A stretch of 29,929 nt of DNA, from NCBI GenBank assembly GCA_030638785.1, contig DAOWDY010000026.1, forward strand, positions 1-29,929, read 5' to 3'. Within the stretch, counting starts at the first letter, position 1; the number at the start of each line of letters is the position of its first letter. Under the pieces are notes generated by a model. It searched no databases and was not told the DNA's origin. It saw only the letters and a program-made list of their open reading frames with translations. Below are positions 22,545 through 29,929 of the stretch, piece after piece. Made by a program: the position numbers and the translations under genes. This stretch comes from Candidatus Thorarchaeota archaeon. GTDB taxonomy: Archaea; Asgardarchaeota; Thorarchaeia; Thorarchaeales; Thorarchaeaceae.

Positions 22545-23153
22545 ATGAACGAGAAGACCACAGAAGCTGGTGCTGCATCAAAAATAGAAGATGCAGAACG
22601 TTTTGACGGCTTCAAGTTTCGAGTGGTCCTTCTTGGAGAAGCAACTGTTGGCAAGACCTCTCTCCTCAGACGTTTTACAGAGAACACATTTGATGAGGAG
22701 TACAAACAGACCATCGGAACCACATTTGCTACCGAAGACGTGAAGATTAAGGACGATGATGGTACAGACCGAGTTGTGCGCCTCGTAATTTGGGATATGG
22801 GCGGCCAGGCAACATACAAGGAGCTCCGACGTCAATACATGAAGGGTGCTTCCGCAGCCGTAATAGTATATGATGTGACAAAACCGGATACATTCATGGC
22901 AATGAATACATGGTATGAATCATTCCGAGAAGTGTGTCCTAATGCTATTGCAATTATTTGTGCGAACAAGGTGGATCTTGAAATAAAAAGAATGGTTACT
23001 GTTGAACCAGGTCAGATGCTACGGGATTGGTTCCAAGCTGCATATTATGAGACCTCAGCAAAGACAGGCGATCAAGTAGGAGCTGTCTTCACAAGAGTTG
23101 CAGAAGAGGTCTTTCGAAGCCGTAGCGATGACTCCAAGGATCCTAAGATGTGA
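22545..23153 (+). CDS. Ras/Rab-like small GTPase (first)
   Basis: A 202-residue small GTPase of the eukaryote-like type abundant in Asgard archaea. P-loop GEATVGKTS (31-39), switch I Thr in IGTTF, G3 WDMGGQ with the catalytic Gln, G4 NKVD and G5 ETSAKTG are all present, so it should bind and hydrolyse GTP. The first ~23 residues are a polar extension; the C-terminus (RSRSDDSKDPKM) has no prenylation Cys. The ATG at 22545 has GAGGT nine bases upstream; the frame extends to 22467 but the extra residues look non-coding. Resembles Rab-type proteins in YDVTKPDTF. Partner and process unknown. Confidence 0.92.
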   Translation: MNEKTTEAGAASKIEDAERFDGFKFRVVLLGEATVGKTSLLRRFTENTFDEEYKQTIGTTFATEDVKIKDDDGTDRVVRLVIWDMGGQATYKELRRQYMKGASAAVIVYDVTKPDTFMAMNTWYESFREVCPNAIAIICANKVDLEIKRMVTVEPGQMLRDWFQAAYYETSAKTGDQVGAVFTRVAEEVFRSRSDDSKDPKM

Positions 23154-23195
23154 TTACGTTCATCTATATAATTCATCAAAGGAGAGCACCTAAAC

Positions 23196-23600
23196 ATGAT
23201 AGTAAAGAATTTCATGACATCCATCATTGTTACTGCTGATTTTGAAACATTGGTTGTTGATGCAGCTAAGCTCATGGCGGCGGAAAATGTCGGAAGCTTG
23301 GTTGTCACAAGAAAAGATGTTCTTGCAGGAATGGTAACAAGGCGTGATGTTATTGCAGCTCAATTGCTCTCCGATGAACTTTATCACTCTCAGACATTGG
23401 AAGATATCATGGTTTCTCCAGTAGTAACAATAAGCCACGATGCAGACCTTGGACAAGCAATCGCTGTTATGAACCAGACAGGTAGAAGACATTTACCTGT
23501 AATGGAGGGAGATAATATAATTGGCCTCGTATCTTCTTCAGATATCATTCGAGTCCTTGCTACTGTAAAGCTCCTCGCAGAAGGAGCTTCTCAAGATTAA
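23196..23600 (+). CDS. Two-CBS-domain protein
   Basis: A 134-residue protein made of a tandem CBS pair (Bateman module). The first CBS covers about 1-60 (VKNFMTSIIVTADFETLVVD, then GSLVVTRKDVLAGMVTRRDV) and the second about 66-125 (LEDIMVSPVVTISHDADLGQ, then GRRHLPVMEGDNIIGLVSSSDI). Such stand-alone pairs bind adenine nucleotides or S-adenosylmethionine and control other proteins. It follows the GTPase by 42 bases on the same strand, with GGAGAG before the ATG, and may be cotranscribed. It ends seven bases from the convergent coiled-coil gene. Confidence 0.92.
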   Translation: MIVKNFMTSIIVTADFETLVVDAAKLMAAENVGSLVVTRKDVLAGMVTRRDVIAAQLLSDELYHSQTLEDIMVSPVVTISHDADLGQAIAVMNQTGRRHLPVMEGDNIIGLVSSSDIIRVLATVKLLAEGASQD

Positions 23601-23607
23601 AACGCTC

Positions 23608-24342
23608 TTACGCAGGGCGATACTTGGGTATCTCTGATTTGATATCTTTCTTCATTTTCAGAATGTCCTTCGCCTGAAGCTCATGTCTTAGAGAGTACGT
23701 GTTTACTATTCCCGTCCATTTGTCTATCTTAATCATGATTGGATCAGATGATACAAGCTTCATGATCTCAGCTTTTGCATCATTCATCGTTTCCAATACA
23801 GGTCCAGCCTTACAACCCATTCTGAGTGACTTCAAGATTACATCAAGCTGGTCAGCAATCTTTATCGCTGTATCAGGAGAAACGGTTGAACTTGATGCTG
23901 GAGCGCCTGCCATTGGTTGGGGGGTAGCCGCGGCGGGAGCAGCTGTGGGTATTGCAGCAGCAGAAATGCTGATCGCATCAATCTTACCATTAAGTTCCGC
24001 CTGAAGTGCTGACATTGAAACTAATACCTGTTCTAGAACACCAGCAAGTTCTACCTTTACAATCTGTGACACTTCTTCAGCAGATATTCCTCCTCCTGTA
24101 CTCTCGACTTTTGGCAAAGCGCTAATCACTTGAACCAAATCTTCCTTTGTAACTCCTGGCACGGGAGCTGGAGGCTGCGGAATTGTCTTAATGCTCTCCA
24201 TTAGTTCTTCTTTTACCATTGTCAGGTCACTTTTTAGATCAGTAACATTTCCCAGAATGGTGATCATTCGAATTAAGGTCTCACCAAGACCGTCAATTTT
24301 CTTCTCTAAACCATCCAGACGACTCAGGAATTCTTCTGCCAT
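23608..24342 (-). CDS. Coiled-coil protein with Ala/Pro-rich linker, between two GTPase genes
   Basis: A 244-residue protein of no recognised family. Residues 1-55 are heptad-like (FLSRLDGLEKKIDGLGETLI, then LKSDLTMVKEELMESI), then a Pro-rich stretch, a helix (ISAEEVSQIVKVELAGVLEQ), a low-complexity linker rich in A, P, S and T (about 130-155), and a C-terminal helical domain (TAIKIADQLDVILKSLRMGC to the end). The layout suggests an oligomerising adaptor or scaffold. It lies on the strand opposite the two small GTPase genes that flank it. The ATG at 24342 is chosen; a GTG at 24351 would add three residues. Confidence 0.7.
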   Translation of the reverse strand: MAEEFLSRLDGLEKKIDGLGETLIRMITILGNVTDLKSDLTMVKEELMESIKTIPQPPAPVPGVTKEDLVQVISALPKVESTGGGISAEEVSQIVKVELAGVLEQVLVSMSALQAELNGKIDAISISAAAIPTAAPAAATPQPMAGAPASSSTVSPDTAIKIADQLDVILKSLRMGCKAGPVLETMNDAKAEIMKLVSSDPIMIKIDKWTGIVNTYSLRHELQAKDILKMKKDIKSEIPKYRPA

Positions 24343-24546
24343 GCGTATCACATTCTAATTACAAACTGTCGGGTACGAAACTTTGTAAAAAAGGGTTTGT
24401 CTGATAGCTGTTGAGTGCGTGCAAGCAAAGGCTAAAACGGATTTTTTCGCCACAATATCGCAGAGATATAACTAAGAGGGATTATCCAGATTCCTTTTAT
24501 TACCACCCCCGAATGATAGAACGAAAATAAGTAGAGGCAAAACTAA

Positions 24547-25137
24547 TTGTCAGCTGATTCAATATCTCACATGTTCAAACTAGTTGCCCTTGGAGATGGG
24601 GCTGTTGGAAAGACTAGTTGCATCAAGAGATACACAGAGGGTAGTTTCAGCGACCGCTATATCATGACAATTGGTACTACATTCGCTCTCAAGACTGTTC
24701 AAGTAGAAATGCCTGATGCAGAGCCTGTGTCTGCACGAATTGTGCTCTGGGATCTTGCAGGACAACCTACCTACAATGAACTACGTCGTCGTTACATGGC
24801 CGGAGCAACAATGGCCATCATAGTCTATGATGTTACGAGACCTCAGACCTTCTTAGACGTGGGAGAATGGTTTACCAAATTAATCACAGTCTGTCCAAAT
24901 GCTGCTGTCGCAGTTGTTGCAAACAAAATTGACAGATCTGATAGACTAGTTCCCCCTGAAGCAGGAGAAATGATCAAGAAGTGGCTAGATGTTGATCACT
25001 ATGCGACCTCTGCTAAGACTGGAGAGAATATAGACGACCTCTTCTCGAACCTTGTGACACGAGCCATTGAGAAACAAAAGGAGCTTGGACCGATAGATCA
25101 GTCTCTAGCACGTAATCAGCCAAGTAAGATTCTTTAA
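24547..25137 (+). CDS. Ras/Rab-like small GTPase (second)
   Basis: A small GTPase of 196 residues if translated from TTG 24547, or 188 from ATG 24571. P-loop GDGAVGKTS, switch I Thr in IGTTF, G3 WDLAGQ, G4 NKID and G5 TSAKTG are complete. It resembles the first GTPase (WDLAGQPTYNELRRRYMAGA against WDMGGQATYKELRRQYMKGA), so the two are paralogues from a local or ancient duplication. TTG 24547 has GAGG nine bases upstream; the ATG has none. There is no C-terminal Cys for lipidation (ends NQPSKIL). A TATA-like TTTTATTA is at 24495-24502. Confidence 0.92.
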   Translation: MSADSISHMFKLVALGDGAVGKTSCIKRYTEGSFSDRYIMTIGTTFALKTVQVEMPDAEPVSARIVLWDLAGQPTYNELRRRYMAGATMAIIVYDVTRPQTFLDVGEWFTKLITVCPNAAVAVVANKIDRSDRLVPPEAGEMIKKWLDVDHYATSAKTGENIDDLFSNLVTRAIEKQKELGPIDQSLARNQPSKIL

Positions 25138-25191
25138 TCACGTGGCACAAAATCCTTTAAACGCAGTTAATTCTGAGCAAGTTTGATTGTA

Positions 25192-25728
25192 ATGTCAGGA
25201 AGCAGAAATGTCCTCAGAGGTTCATTTGGACATGTTGCGCTTTTAGTGCTAAACTTCTTTGTTCTTGTAGGAATAATTGAGAGCTTCCAGATATTCTCAT
25301 TCGACCTCCCCTTCCTGAATTTACTCGTCTTAGGTTACATGTTGATTCATACAACAGTACTACTATCTGTCCAATTAGGTGTTCAGATACTTGAGCTGAT
25401 TAGGGTTCGAAAACCAACCCTTCTCATTGGATACTATTTCCAAATGGAGGACTCCCAAACAATCTCTATACGATTATTAGACCCAACAAAGAGCAAGCTT
25501 GCAGTGTTGGTACTATTGCTCATTGTTACTGGAGGTCCTGTTCTCTTCCCAATTTTTGCAATCTATGGCTTCCTTCTGGTCTACTCTTTCATAGCTGTTA
25601 TCCCATTAGCTCCAGCGACAATCCTCTTTTACTTTGGTTATTTCCTAAACTGGATGCCGCCAATTCTGGCTGTGATTGTTGGTATTATTATTATCTCAAT
25701 AGTGATTGTTGAGTTCAGGCATCTTTGA
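25192..25728 (+). CDS. Integral membrane protein of unknown function
   Basis: A 178-residue hydrophobic protein. Probable membrane segments are at about 12-35, 43-70, 103-124, 128-150 and 152-175; a polar cytoplasmic-looking loop (RVRKPTLLIGYYFQMEDSQT) lies between the second and third. No family recognised. TTTAAA at 25156-25161 could be the TATA box; transcription would begin near 25182, only ten bases before the ATG, so the message is nearly leaderless. The frame includes an upstream TTG at 25183. Its last 14 bases overlap the convergent purA gene. Confidence 0.68.
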   Translation: MSGSRNVLRGSFGHVALLVLNFFVLVGIIESFQIFSFDLPFLNLLVLGYMLIHTTVLLSVQLGVQILELIRVRKPTLLIGYYFQMEDSQTISIRLLDPTKSKLAVLVLLLIVTGGPVLFPIFAIYGFLLVYSFIAVIPLAPATILFYFGYFLNWMPPILAVIVGIIIISIVIVEFRHL

Positions 25729-27088
25729 ATTCCTCAAAGGGAGTTCCAGGTACCATTATTGTATCGACTCTATCAGGGCCAATTGAGAGAATAGCTACCT
25801 TTGCCTTCGAAAACGCCTCGATAATCGATAAGTACTCTTGTAGAGACTGGGGAAGATTGGCATAATCTATACTTTGACCAGTAGGAATCTCATCCCACCC
25901 TGATACTTCTCGGTAGACAGGTTCAACACGCGAGTAGGTCTCTGCATTTGCAGGTAATGAAGTGGTTTCCACACCATCCTGAATGTATGCAACACAGAAT
26001 TTCAATGGATTTATTCCATTCAGAACGTCAAGTTTCGTTATTGCGAGGTGCTGGACTCCATTGATTCTTACGGCGTATCGTAATGCAACAAGATCTAGCC
26101 ATCCACATCTTCTTGGTCTGCCTGTTACCGTCCCGAATTCCTTGCCTAGCTCTCGAATTCTTTCACCTATAATATCATCAAGTTCAGTAGGGAAGGGACC
26201 AGCACCGACACGAGTCATGTAGGCTTTACAAATTCCTAAAGCATTTCCAATTTTAAAAGGAGACACCCCTGTACCGGTGGCTGCAGCGGCTGAAACGCAA
26301 TTCGAGCTCGTTACAAATGGGTAGGTTCCATGATCAATATCAAGAAGTGCTCCCTGTGCTCCTTCAAAGATTACCCTTTTTCCTTTCTCAATCTCAGCAT
26401 CCAAGAATTCCCCACTATCACCAATTCGGCAATTTGGAGAGGCTATCAGTTTTCTAATAGCAGAAACTGTTTCCTCGGGGTCACTTTGAGGTGTTGAATC
26501 ATGAAGTGATTCAATCCTCTTGATCAACGATTCTTTTGCCAGACTCCATTGATTAGCATCACTCGTTTCCAGTAAATCACAGATTCGTACACCGGAACGC
26601 GAAATCTTGTCCGAGTAAGTTGGACCAATCCCTCGCTTTGTCGTACCAACCTTTCTCTCACCTTTAGACAATTCTTGAAGCCCATCAATCTCTATGTGGT
26701 ACAGAGTAATGATGTGAGCTCTATCACTAATCAAAAGGTCTACGTTAACACCTGCTGATTCTAGTTTCTTGATTTCTTCAAGTAACACATTGGGGTCTAG
26801 GACAACACCATTACCGATAACCGCTTTCTTACCTCGAACTGCTCCTGTGGGTATAATTCTAAACTTATAGATATCATCTCCAACTTTGACTGTATGACCC
26901 GCATTGCTTCCTCCTTGGAACCGAGTAACTATGTCAAATGATCCTGAGAGAACATCAACAAGCTTTCCTTTGCCTTCATCACCCCATTGTAAGCCGATTA
27001 CTACTAGATTCTGCAAGGTAACCACAGTTGGGGCTGGAATACCTTCGTTGATAACGCTTGTGACCGCTATGACCCCCTTCGAGGTCAT
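25715..27088 (-). CDS. purA: Adenylosuccinate synthetase
   Basis: A 457-residue enzyme that joins IMP and aspartate with GTP to form adenylosuccinate, the first committed step to AMP. Landmarks in order: LQWGDEGKGKLVDVL (P-loop-like, catalytic Asp), FQGGSNAGHTV, GTTKRGIGPTYSDK, IFEGAQGALLDIDHG, TGRPRRCGWLDLVALRY and SIGPDRVDTI. The length is the full bacterial/eukaryotic type; several archaea have a ~340-residue form. About 27 residues precede the usual N-terminus, so the true start may be TTG 27013 rather than ATG 27088; neither has a clear ribosome site. Divergent from the geranylgeranyl reductase gene at 27141. Confidence 0.95.
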   Translation of the reverse strand: MTSKGVIAVTSVINEGIPAPTVVTLQNLVVIGLQWGDEGKGKLVDVLSGSFDIVTRFQGGSNAGHTVKVGDDIYKFRIIPTGAVRGKKAVIGNGVVLDPNVLLEEIKKLESAGVNVDLLISDRAHIITLYHIEIDGLQELSKGERKVGTTKRGIGPTYSDKISRSGVRICDLLETSDANQWSLAKESLIKRIESLHDSTPQSDPEETVSAIRKLIASPNCRIGDSGEFLDAEIEKGKRVIFEGAQGALLDIDHGTYPFVTSSNCVSAAAATGTGVSPFKIGNALGICKAYMTRVGAGPFPTELDDIIGERIRELGKEFGTVTGRPRRCGWLDLVALRYAVRINGVQHLAITKLDVLNGINPLKFCVAYIQDGVETTSLPANAETYSRVEPVYREVSGWDEIPTGQSIDYANLPQSLQEYLSIIEAFSKAKVAILSIGPDRVDTIMVPGTPFEEFKDA

Positions 27089-27140
27089 TGTCTGACGCTT
27101 GGATTTATAACCGATTCAGCAACTGGAGGTTCGATATACC

Positions 27141-28502
27141 TTGAAACGAACAGATGTTGTTATAGTTGGTGCAGGATCGGCTGGATGTGTAACTGCCCGT
27201 AGATGTGCAGAGTTAGGATTGCGCACTTTGCTTTTAGATAGGAAACCAAGTGAATCTGTAGGTGACAAGGTATGTGGTGACGAAGTAAGCAGGACCCACT
27301 TTGAGGCTACAGGAATAGATTTCCCCAGCGGTGAAGAAGTATCTAGTGTTGTAGCCGGCGCAGATGTCTATCCGCCCAACATGATTAATGAACTAAAGGT
27401 CAGGGGATGGAAAGATTTTGATGGATGGACAGTAAATCGAATAAAATTTGGCCAGAGACTCTTAGAAGAAGCGATGAGGGCCGGAGTGCAATTCAAACCT
27501 AACATTCACGTGGGAGGCCCAACGTTTCGAGGAGAAAAGGTTACTGGGGTGACATACAAAGACCGATCGACAGGTGAGAAGTCTTCTGTTTCTTCAAAGA
27601 TTGTTGTCGACGCAAGTGGGTTCTCATCAGTAATTCGAAAGAAAATCGAAAGTCCCCTTGTTGAGGTCGAGATTGACAAGAGGGATATTGCTCTATGCTA
27701 TAGAGAGATATTAGAACTCAGGATGCCGTTGGCAGAACCTGAAGTTGCCAGAGTTTTCCTCGGAGGGAAGTACGCACCTCAGGGTTATGGGTGGATATTT
27801 CCCAAAGGAAAACAACAAGTGAATGCAGGAGTCGGTATATCAGGAGGTCAAGGGAGAGGTTCTCCAAAAGCACTCTTTATGAATTTCAAAGAGGATTATC
27901 CATTACTGTTTCGCAGCAAAGTGATTGCAGCTGGAGGAGGAGCAGTTCCTGTACGGAGACCAGTATGGAGTCTTGTAGGAAATGGTGTTGCCTTTGTTGG
28001 TGATGCAGCTCTAATGGTGAACCCAATTCATGGAGGTGGAATTGGCGCAGGAATGAGAGCGGGGATAATTCTTGGTGAAGTAGCTAAGGAGGCAATTGCA
28101 AGAAAGAATACTAGCGCCAAGGGACTATGGCATTTCAACACACGTTTCCTAAGCAATTTTGGAAGACGGCTAGCATCTCTTGAGATATTCAAACGTCTTC
28201 TTGCTGATGTGTCAGATGATGATATGGATTATGGGTTCGAGAAACGAATCTTAGAAGCTGGAGACCTTATGGCAGCAAACAAAGGCGATGGATTCCAGAT
28301 GTCTGCTTTTAATAAGATGAAGCGAGTCAAACGTGCTGCAGGGAAATTAGGATTATTGAGAAGCATTCAAAGAGCAACCTCACTCATGAAGAAAATCGAT
28401 AAGGAGTATGCTCAGTATCCATCCGGTCCAGATGGGCTTGAACTCTGGAAAACAAAAGTCCAGAATATTATTGATTCAGCAGTTTTCAAGAAAATAGGAT
28501 GA
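27141..28502 (+). CDS. Geranylgeranyl reductase family FAD-dependent protein
   Basis: A 453-residue flavoprotein that probably saturates the geranylgeranyl chains of archaeal ether lipids, at the membrane. The N-terminal FAD motif reads DVVIVGAGSAGCVTARRCAE with the following acid side LLLDRKPSESVGDKVCGDEV; the second FAD motif is GVAFVGDAALMVNPIHGGGIGAGM; YGWIFPKGKQQVNAGVG is typical of the family. The C-terminal ~100 residues are basic and helical. The start is TTG at 27141 with GGAGGT at 27125-27130, ten bases upstream. A 6-base hairpin follows the stop. Whether it reduces lipids, menaquinone side chains or another isoprenoid cannot be told from sequence. Confidence 0.9.
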   Translation: MKRTDVVIVGAGSAGCVTARRCAELGLRTLLLDRKPSESVGDKVCGDEVSRTHFEATGIDFPSGEEVSSVVAGADVYPPNMINELKVRGWKDFDGWTVNRIKFGQRLLEEAMRAGVQFKPNIHVGGPTFRGEKVTGVTYKDRSTGEKSSVSSKIVVDASGFSSVIRKKIESPLVEVEIDKRDIALCYREILELRMPLAEPEVARVFLGGKYAPQGYGWIFPKGKQQVNAGVGISGGQGRGSPKALFMNFKEDYPLLFRSKVIAAGGGAVPVRRPVWSLVGNGVAFVGDAALMVNPIHGGGIGAGMRAGIILGEVAKEAIARKNTSAKGLWHFNTRFLSNFGRRLASLEIFKRLLADVSDDDMDYGFEKRILEAGDLMAANKGDGFQMSAFNKMKRVKRAAGKLGLLRSIQRATSLMKKIDKEYAQYPSGPDGLELWKTKVQNIIDSAVFKKIG

Positions 28503-28504
28503 GT

Positions 28505-28519
28505 GTGGCCGATGGCCAC
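28505..28519. terminator. Short perfect hairpin between convergent genes
   Basis: GTGGCC (28505-28510) and GGCCAC (28514-28519) pair over a GAT loop, in the 31-base gap between the stops of the geranylgeranyl reductase gene and radA. A stem shared by two converging transcripts may act in both directions. There is no long T-run on the plus side; on the minus side TATTTTC follows. Confidence 0.45.
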
Positions 28520-28533
28520 CTCAAGTGATTGTT

Positions 28534-29547
28534 CTATACGTCTCGGATTCCGTCCTTTACTACAGTAAAGACAGCCTCACCTTCGGGCAGATTAGGTGAA
28601 TCAACAAGTCGGCATATTCTACGTTCACCCTTGGACTTGCGCAGGTAACAGCGTGTCTGAGGAACGTGAGCCAGCACGTGTCCACCTACCGGGGCAGTAG
28701 GATCGCCAAAGAAGGCATCAGGTCGTGACATCACCTGATTTGTGATATAGACTGCCATATTGGTTATCTCTGCACCTCTCTGAAGTTGATGCAGATGCTT
28801 GTTTAGCTTCTGTTGACGAGCCGCAAGTGTACCTCGTCCAGTATATTCTGCACGGAAATGACTTGTTACTGAGTCGACAACCAGAAGTTGGGCATTCTTT
28901 TCAGGAGCCATCTCCATTGCCTGATTACACAGAAGAATTTGATGATCTGAATTGTAAGCTCTTGCCCAAACAACATTCTTCAGAACTTTCGCCGTATCCA
29001 TGCCTTTTGCTTCAGCCATGTCTACAAGACGTTCTGGTCTGAAGGTCCCTTCAGTATCTACATAAATTGCTGTTGCTCCCAGTCCACCCTCTCCAGGAGG
29101 TAATTGAACATTGACAGCAAGCTGATGTGCCATCTGAGTTTTCCCAGACCTAAAGGACCCATACATCTCTGTGATGGCTTGTGTTTCAATTCCGCCACCA
29201 AATAACTCATCCAAAGCCGTGGAACCTGTAAGAATTCTTCCAGCGTTCTGACGTCTCACAAGAAACAGATCTGCAGTTTCAAATCCAATATCTAACATAT
29301 CTCGTGCTGCTTTGATAATCTTAGTAGCAGTTGTTTCACCAATAGAGCCAGCGGCAGCGAGCTCATTAGGTGATGCAACAGCGATCGACTCGACACTCTT
29401 GTATCCTGACTCTGCAAGTCTCTTGCCAATAGCTGGACCTACACCGGGTAAATCTGTGACTTCTAGACCTGTTTCGCCTTCAACACCAATGTCGGGCGCC
29501 TCTTCCTCGGTCTCCTCGAAGTCTTCATAATCGGTTTCTTCATCCAT
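28534..29547 (-). CDS. radA: DNA repair and recombination protein RadA
   Basis: A 337-residue RecA/Rad51-family recombinase. An acidic N-terminal tail (about 1-25) is followed by a helix-hairpin-helix domain (LPGVGPAIGKRL), the linker DLFLVRRQ, Walker A GSFRSGKTQ, Walker B LLVVDSVTSHFR and the C-terminal core with QVMSRPDAFFGDPTAPVGGH. It forms filaments on single-stranded DNA for strand exchange, downstream of Mre11-Rad50 resection. The ATG at 29547 has a strong GGGAGGT 11 bases upstream. In-frame ATGs at 29604 and 29625 are less likely: the TATA at 29634-29642 predicts transcription from about 29613, downstream of the 29625 ATG. Confidence 0.95.
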   Translation of the reverse strand: MDEETDYEDFEETEEEAPDIGVEGETGLEVTDLPGVGPAIGKRLAESGYKSVESIAVASPNELAAAGSIGETTATKIIKAARDMLDIGFETADLFLVRRQNAGRILTGSTALDELFGGGIETQAITEMYGSFRSGKTQMAHQLAVNVQLPPGEGGLGATAIYVDTEGTFRPERLVDMAEAKGMDTAKVLKNVVWARAYNSDHQILLCNQAMEMAPEKNAQLLVVDSVTSHFRAEYTGRGTLAARQQKLNKHLHQLQRGAEITNMAVYITNQVMSRPDAFFGDPTAPVGGHVLAHVPQTRCYLRKSKGERRICRLVDSPNLPEGEAVFTVVKDGIRDV

Positions 29548-29633
29548 AATGTCCGTAGACCTCCCTAGAATGTTTAGCGTGTTTTCTTCTGCAACACGGA
29601 ACATCCTGCCACTCTGTAGTTTCATATGGACAG

Positions 29634-29642
29634 TATAAAAAT
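29634..29642 (-). promoter_or_regulatory. TATA box for radA
   Basis: On the minus strand ATTTTTATA ends about 85 bases before the chosen radA ATG. The predicted start near 29613 gives a leader of about 65 bases that contains the GGGAGGT ribosome site. Confidence 0.5.
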
Positions 29643-29726
29643 GGCACTAGTAGGATTACCGAGTGGATAGGTGATAAACTAAACTGGTTTTGTAGAATAG
29701 TATCCGCAACAAAGAGAGGAGTGAGC

Positions 29727-29929
29727 TTAACTCTTTGTCATTGTGACAAGGATGAATTCCTCTTGCGGGGCAACACGAATACCACCCAGATCAGTTTGAA
29801 TCTGAATGAATTGTAAAGCGCCACCCTCCTTTACTTGACGGATGACCTCTTTTGTCTTCCCTATCAAAGCACTAAGAAGAGCAGATATTTCCTCGGCACG
29901 CTCTAGAGAAACGCCCCAAGTATTGATTG
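29727..29929 (-). CDS. Roadblock/LC7-like protein (C-terminal part)
   Basis: The gene runs off the right edge; 66 codons and a TAA are visible. The sequence is a long helix (ERAEEISALLSALIGKTKEV) followed by strands LQFIQIQTDLGGIRVAP and EEFILVTMT, then a short KS end. The helix-strand-strand pattern, with a hydrophobic strand that ends in a short polar tail, matches the last part of Roadblock/LC7 domains, which in Asgard archaea are common companions of small GTPases. The N-terminal half, which would confirm the call, is missing. Confidence 0.55.
   Translation of the reverse strand, partial: INTWGVSLERAEEISALLSALIGKTKEVIRQVKEGGALQFIQIQTDLGGIRVAPQEEFILVTMTKS

Overview
The window reads as a chromosomal segment of an archaeon, most likely an Asgard archaeon (a Thorarchaeota-like lineage would fit, but this is inference). 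Evidence: archaeal-type PheS/PheT, an aRF1 with NIKS and GGQ motifs, RadA, an Mre11/Rad50 pair, a geranylgeranyl-reductase family protein for isoprenoid lipids, and archaeal-style TATA elements. Two eukaryote-like small GTPases and a Roadblock/LC7-like C-terminus at the right edge are typical of Asgard genomes. Genes are densely packed on both strands. Start codons include TTG and GTG, several backed by strong Shine-Dalgarno sites. No rRNA, tRNA, IS element or CRISPR array was recognised.

Layout. 1-5.5 kb: a fragment of an unknown gene, a HAD-like protein with an altered motif I, a flavin NAD(P)H oxidoreductase, an Mre11 plus unusually short Rad50 operon, and rubrerythrin. 5.5-9 kb: a small SCP2-like protein and a 942-residue secreted, membrane-anchored beta-helix protein. 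9.2-13.2 kb: a tight operon of two paralogous GlcD-like FAD oxidoreductases and a GlcF/HdrD-like iron-sulfur subunit. 13.2-16.3 kb: an intergenic stretch with hairpins and TATA elements, inositol-1-phosphate synthase, a zinc ribbon protein, a DedA/VTT-like membrane protein and an AbrB-like protein. 16.4-17.8 kb: an operon encoding what looks like a Cas4/RecB-type nuclease divided into two membrane-anchored halves plus a coiled-coil protein. 17.8-22.4 kb: aRF1, divergent from pheS-pheT. 22.5-25.7 kb: GTPase, CBS protein, coiled-coil protein (opposite strand), second GTPase and a membrane protein. 25.7-29.9 kb: PurA, geranylgeranyl reductase, RadA and the partial Roadblock-like gene.

Functional links. 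Mre11-Rad50 and RadA belong to double-strand break repair, and the split nuclease may belong to DNA metabolism as well. The flavin oxidoreductase could pass electrons to rubrerythrin in peroxide defence. The GlcD/GlcD/HdrD operon probably oxidises a 2-hydroxyacid. MIPS and geranylgeranyl reductase feed archaeal phospholipid synthesis. The GTPases and Roadblock-like protein point to membrane or signalling regulation.

The most unusual observation is the split, membrane-anchored Cas4-like nuclease (16457-17378): its conserved residues are distributed over two adjacent reading frames, and the break falls between two transmembrane helices. The hook-less mini-Rad50 is second.
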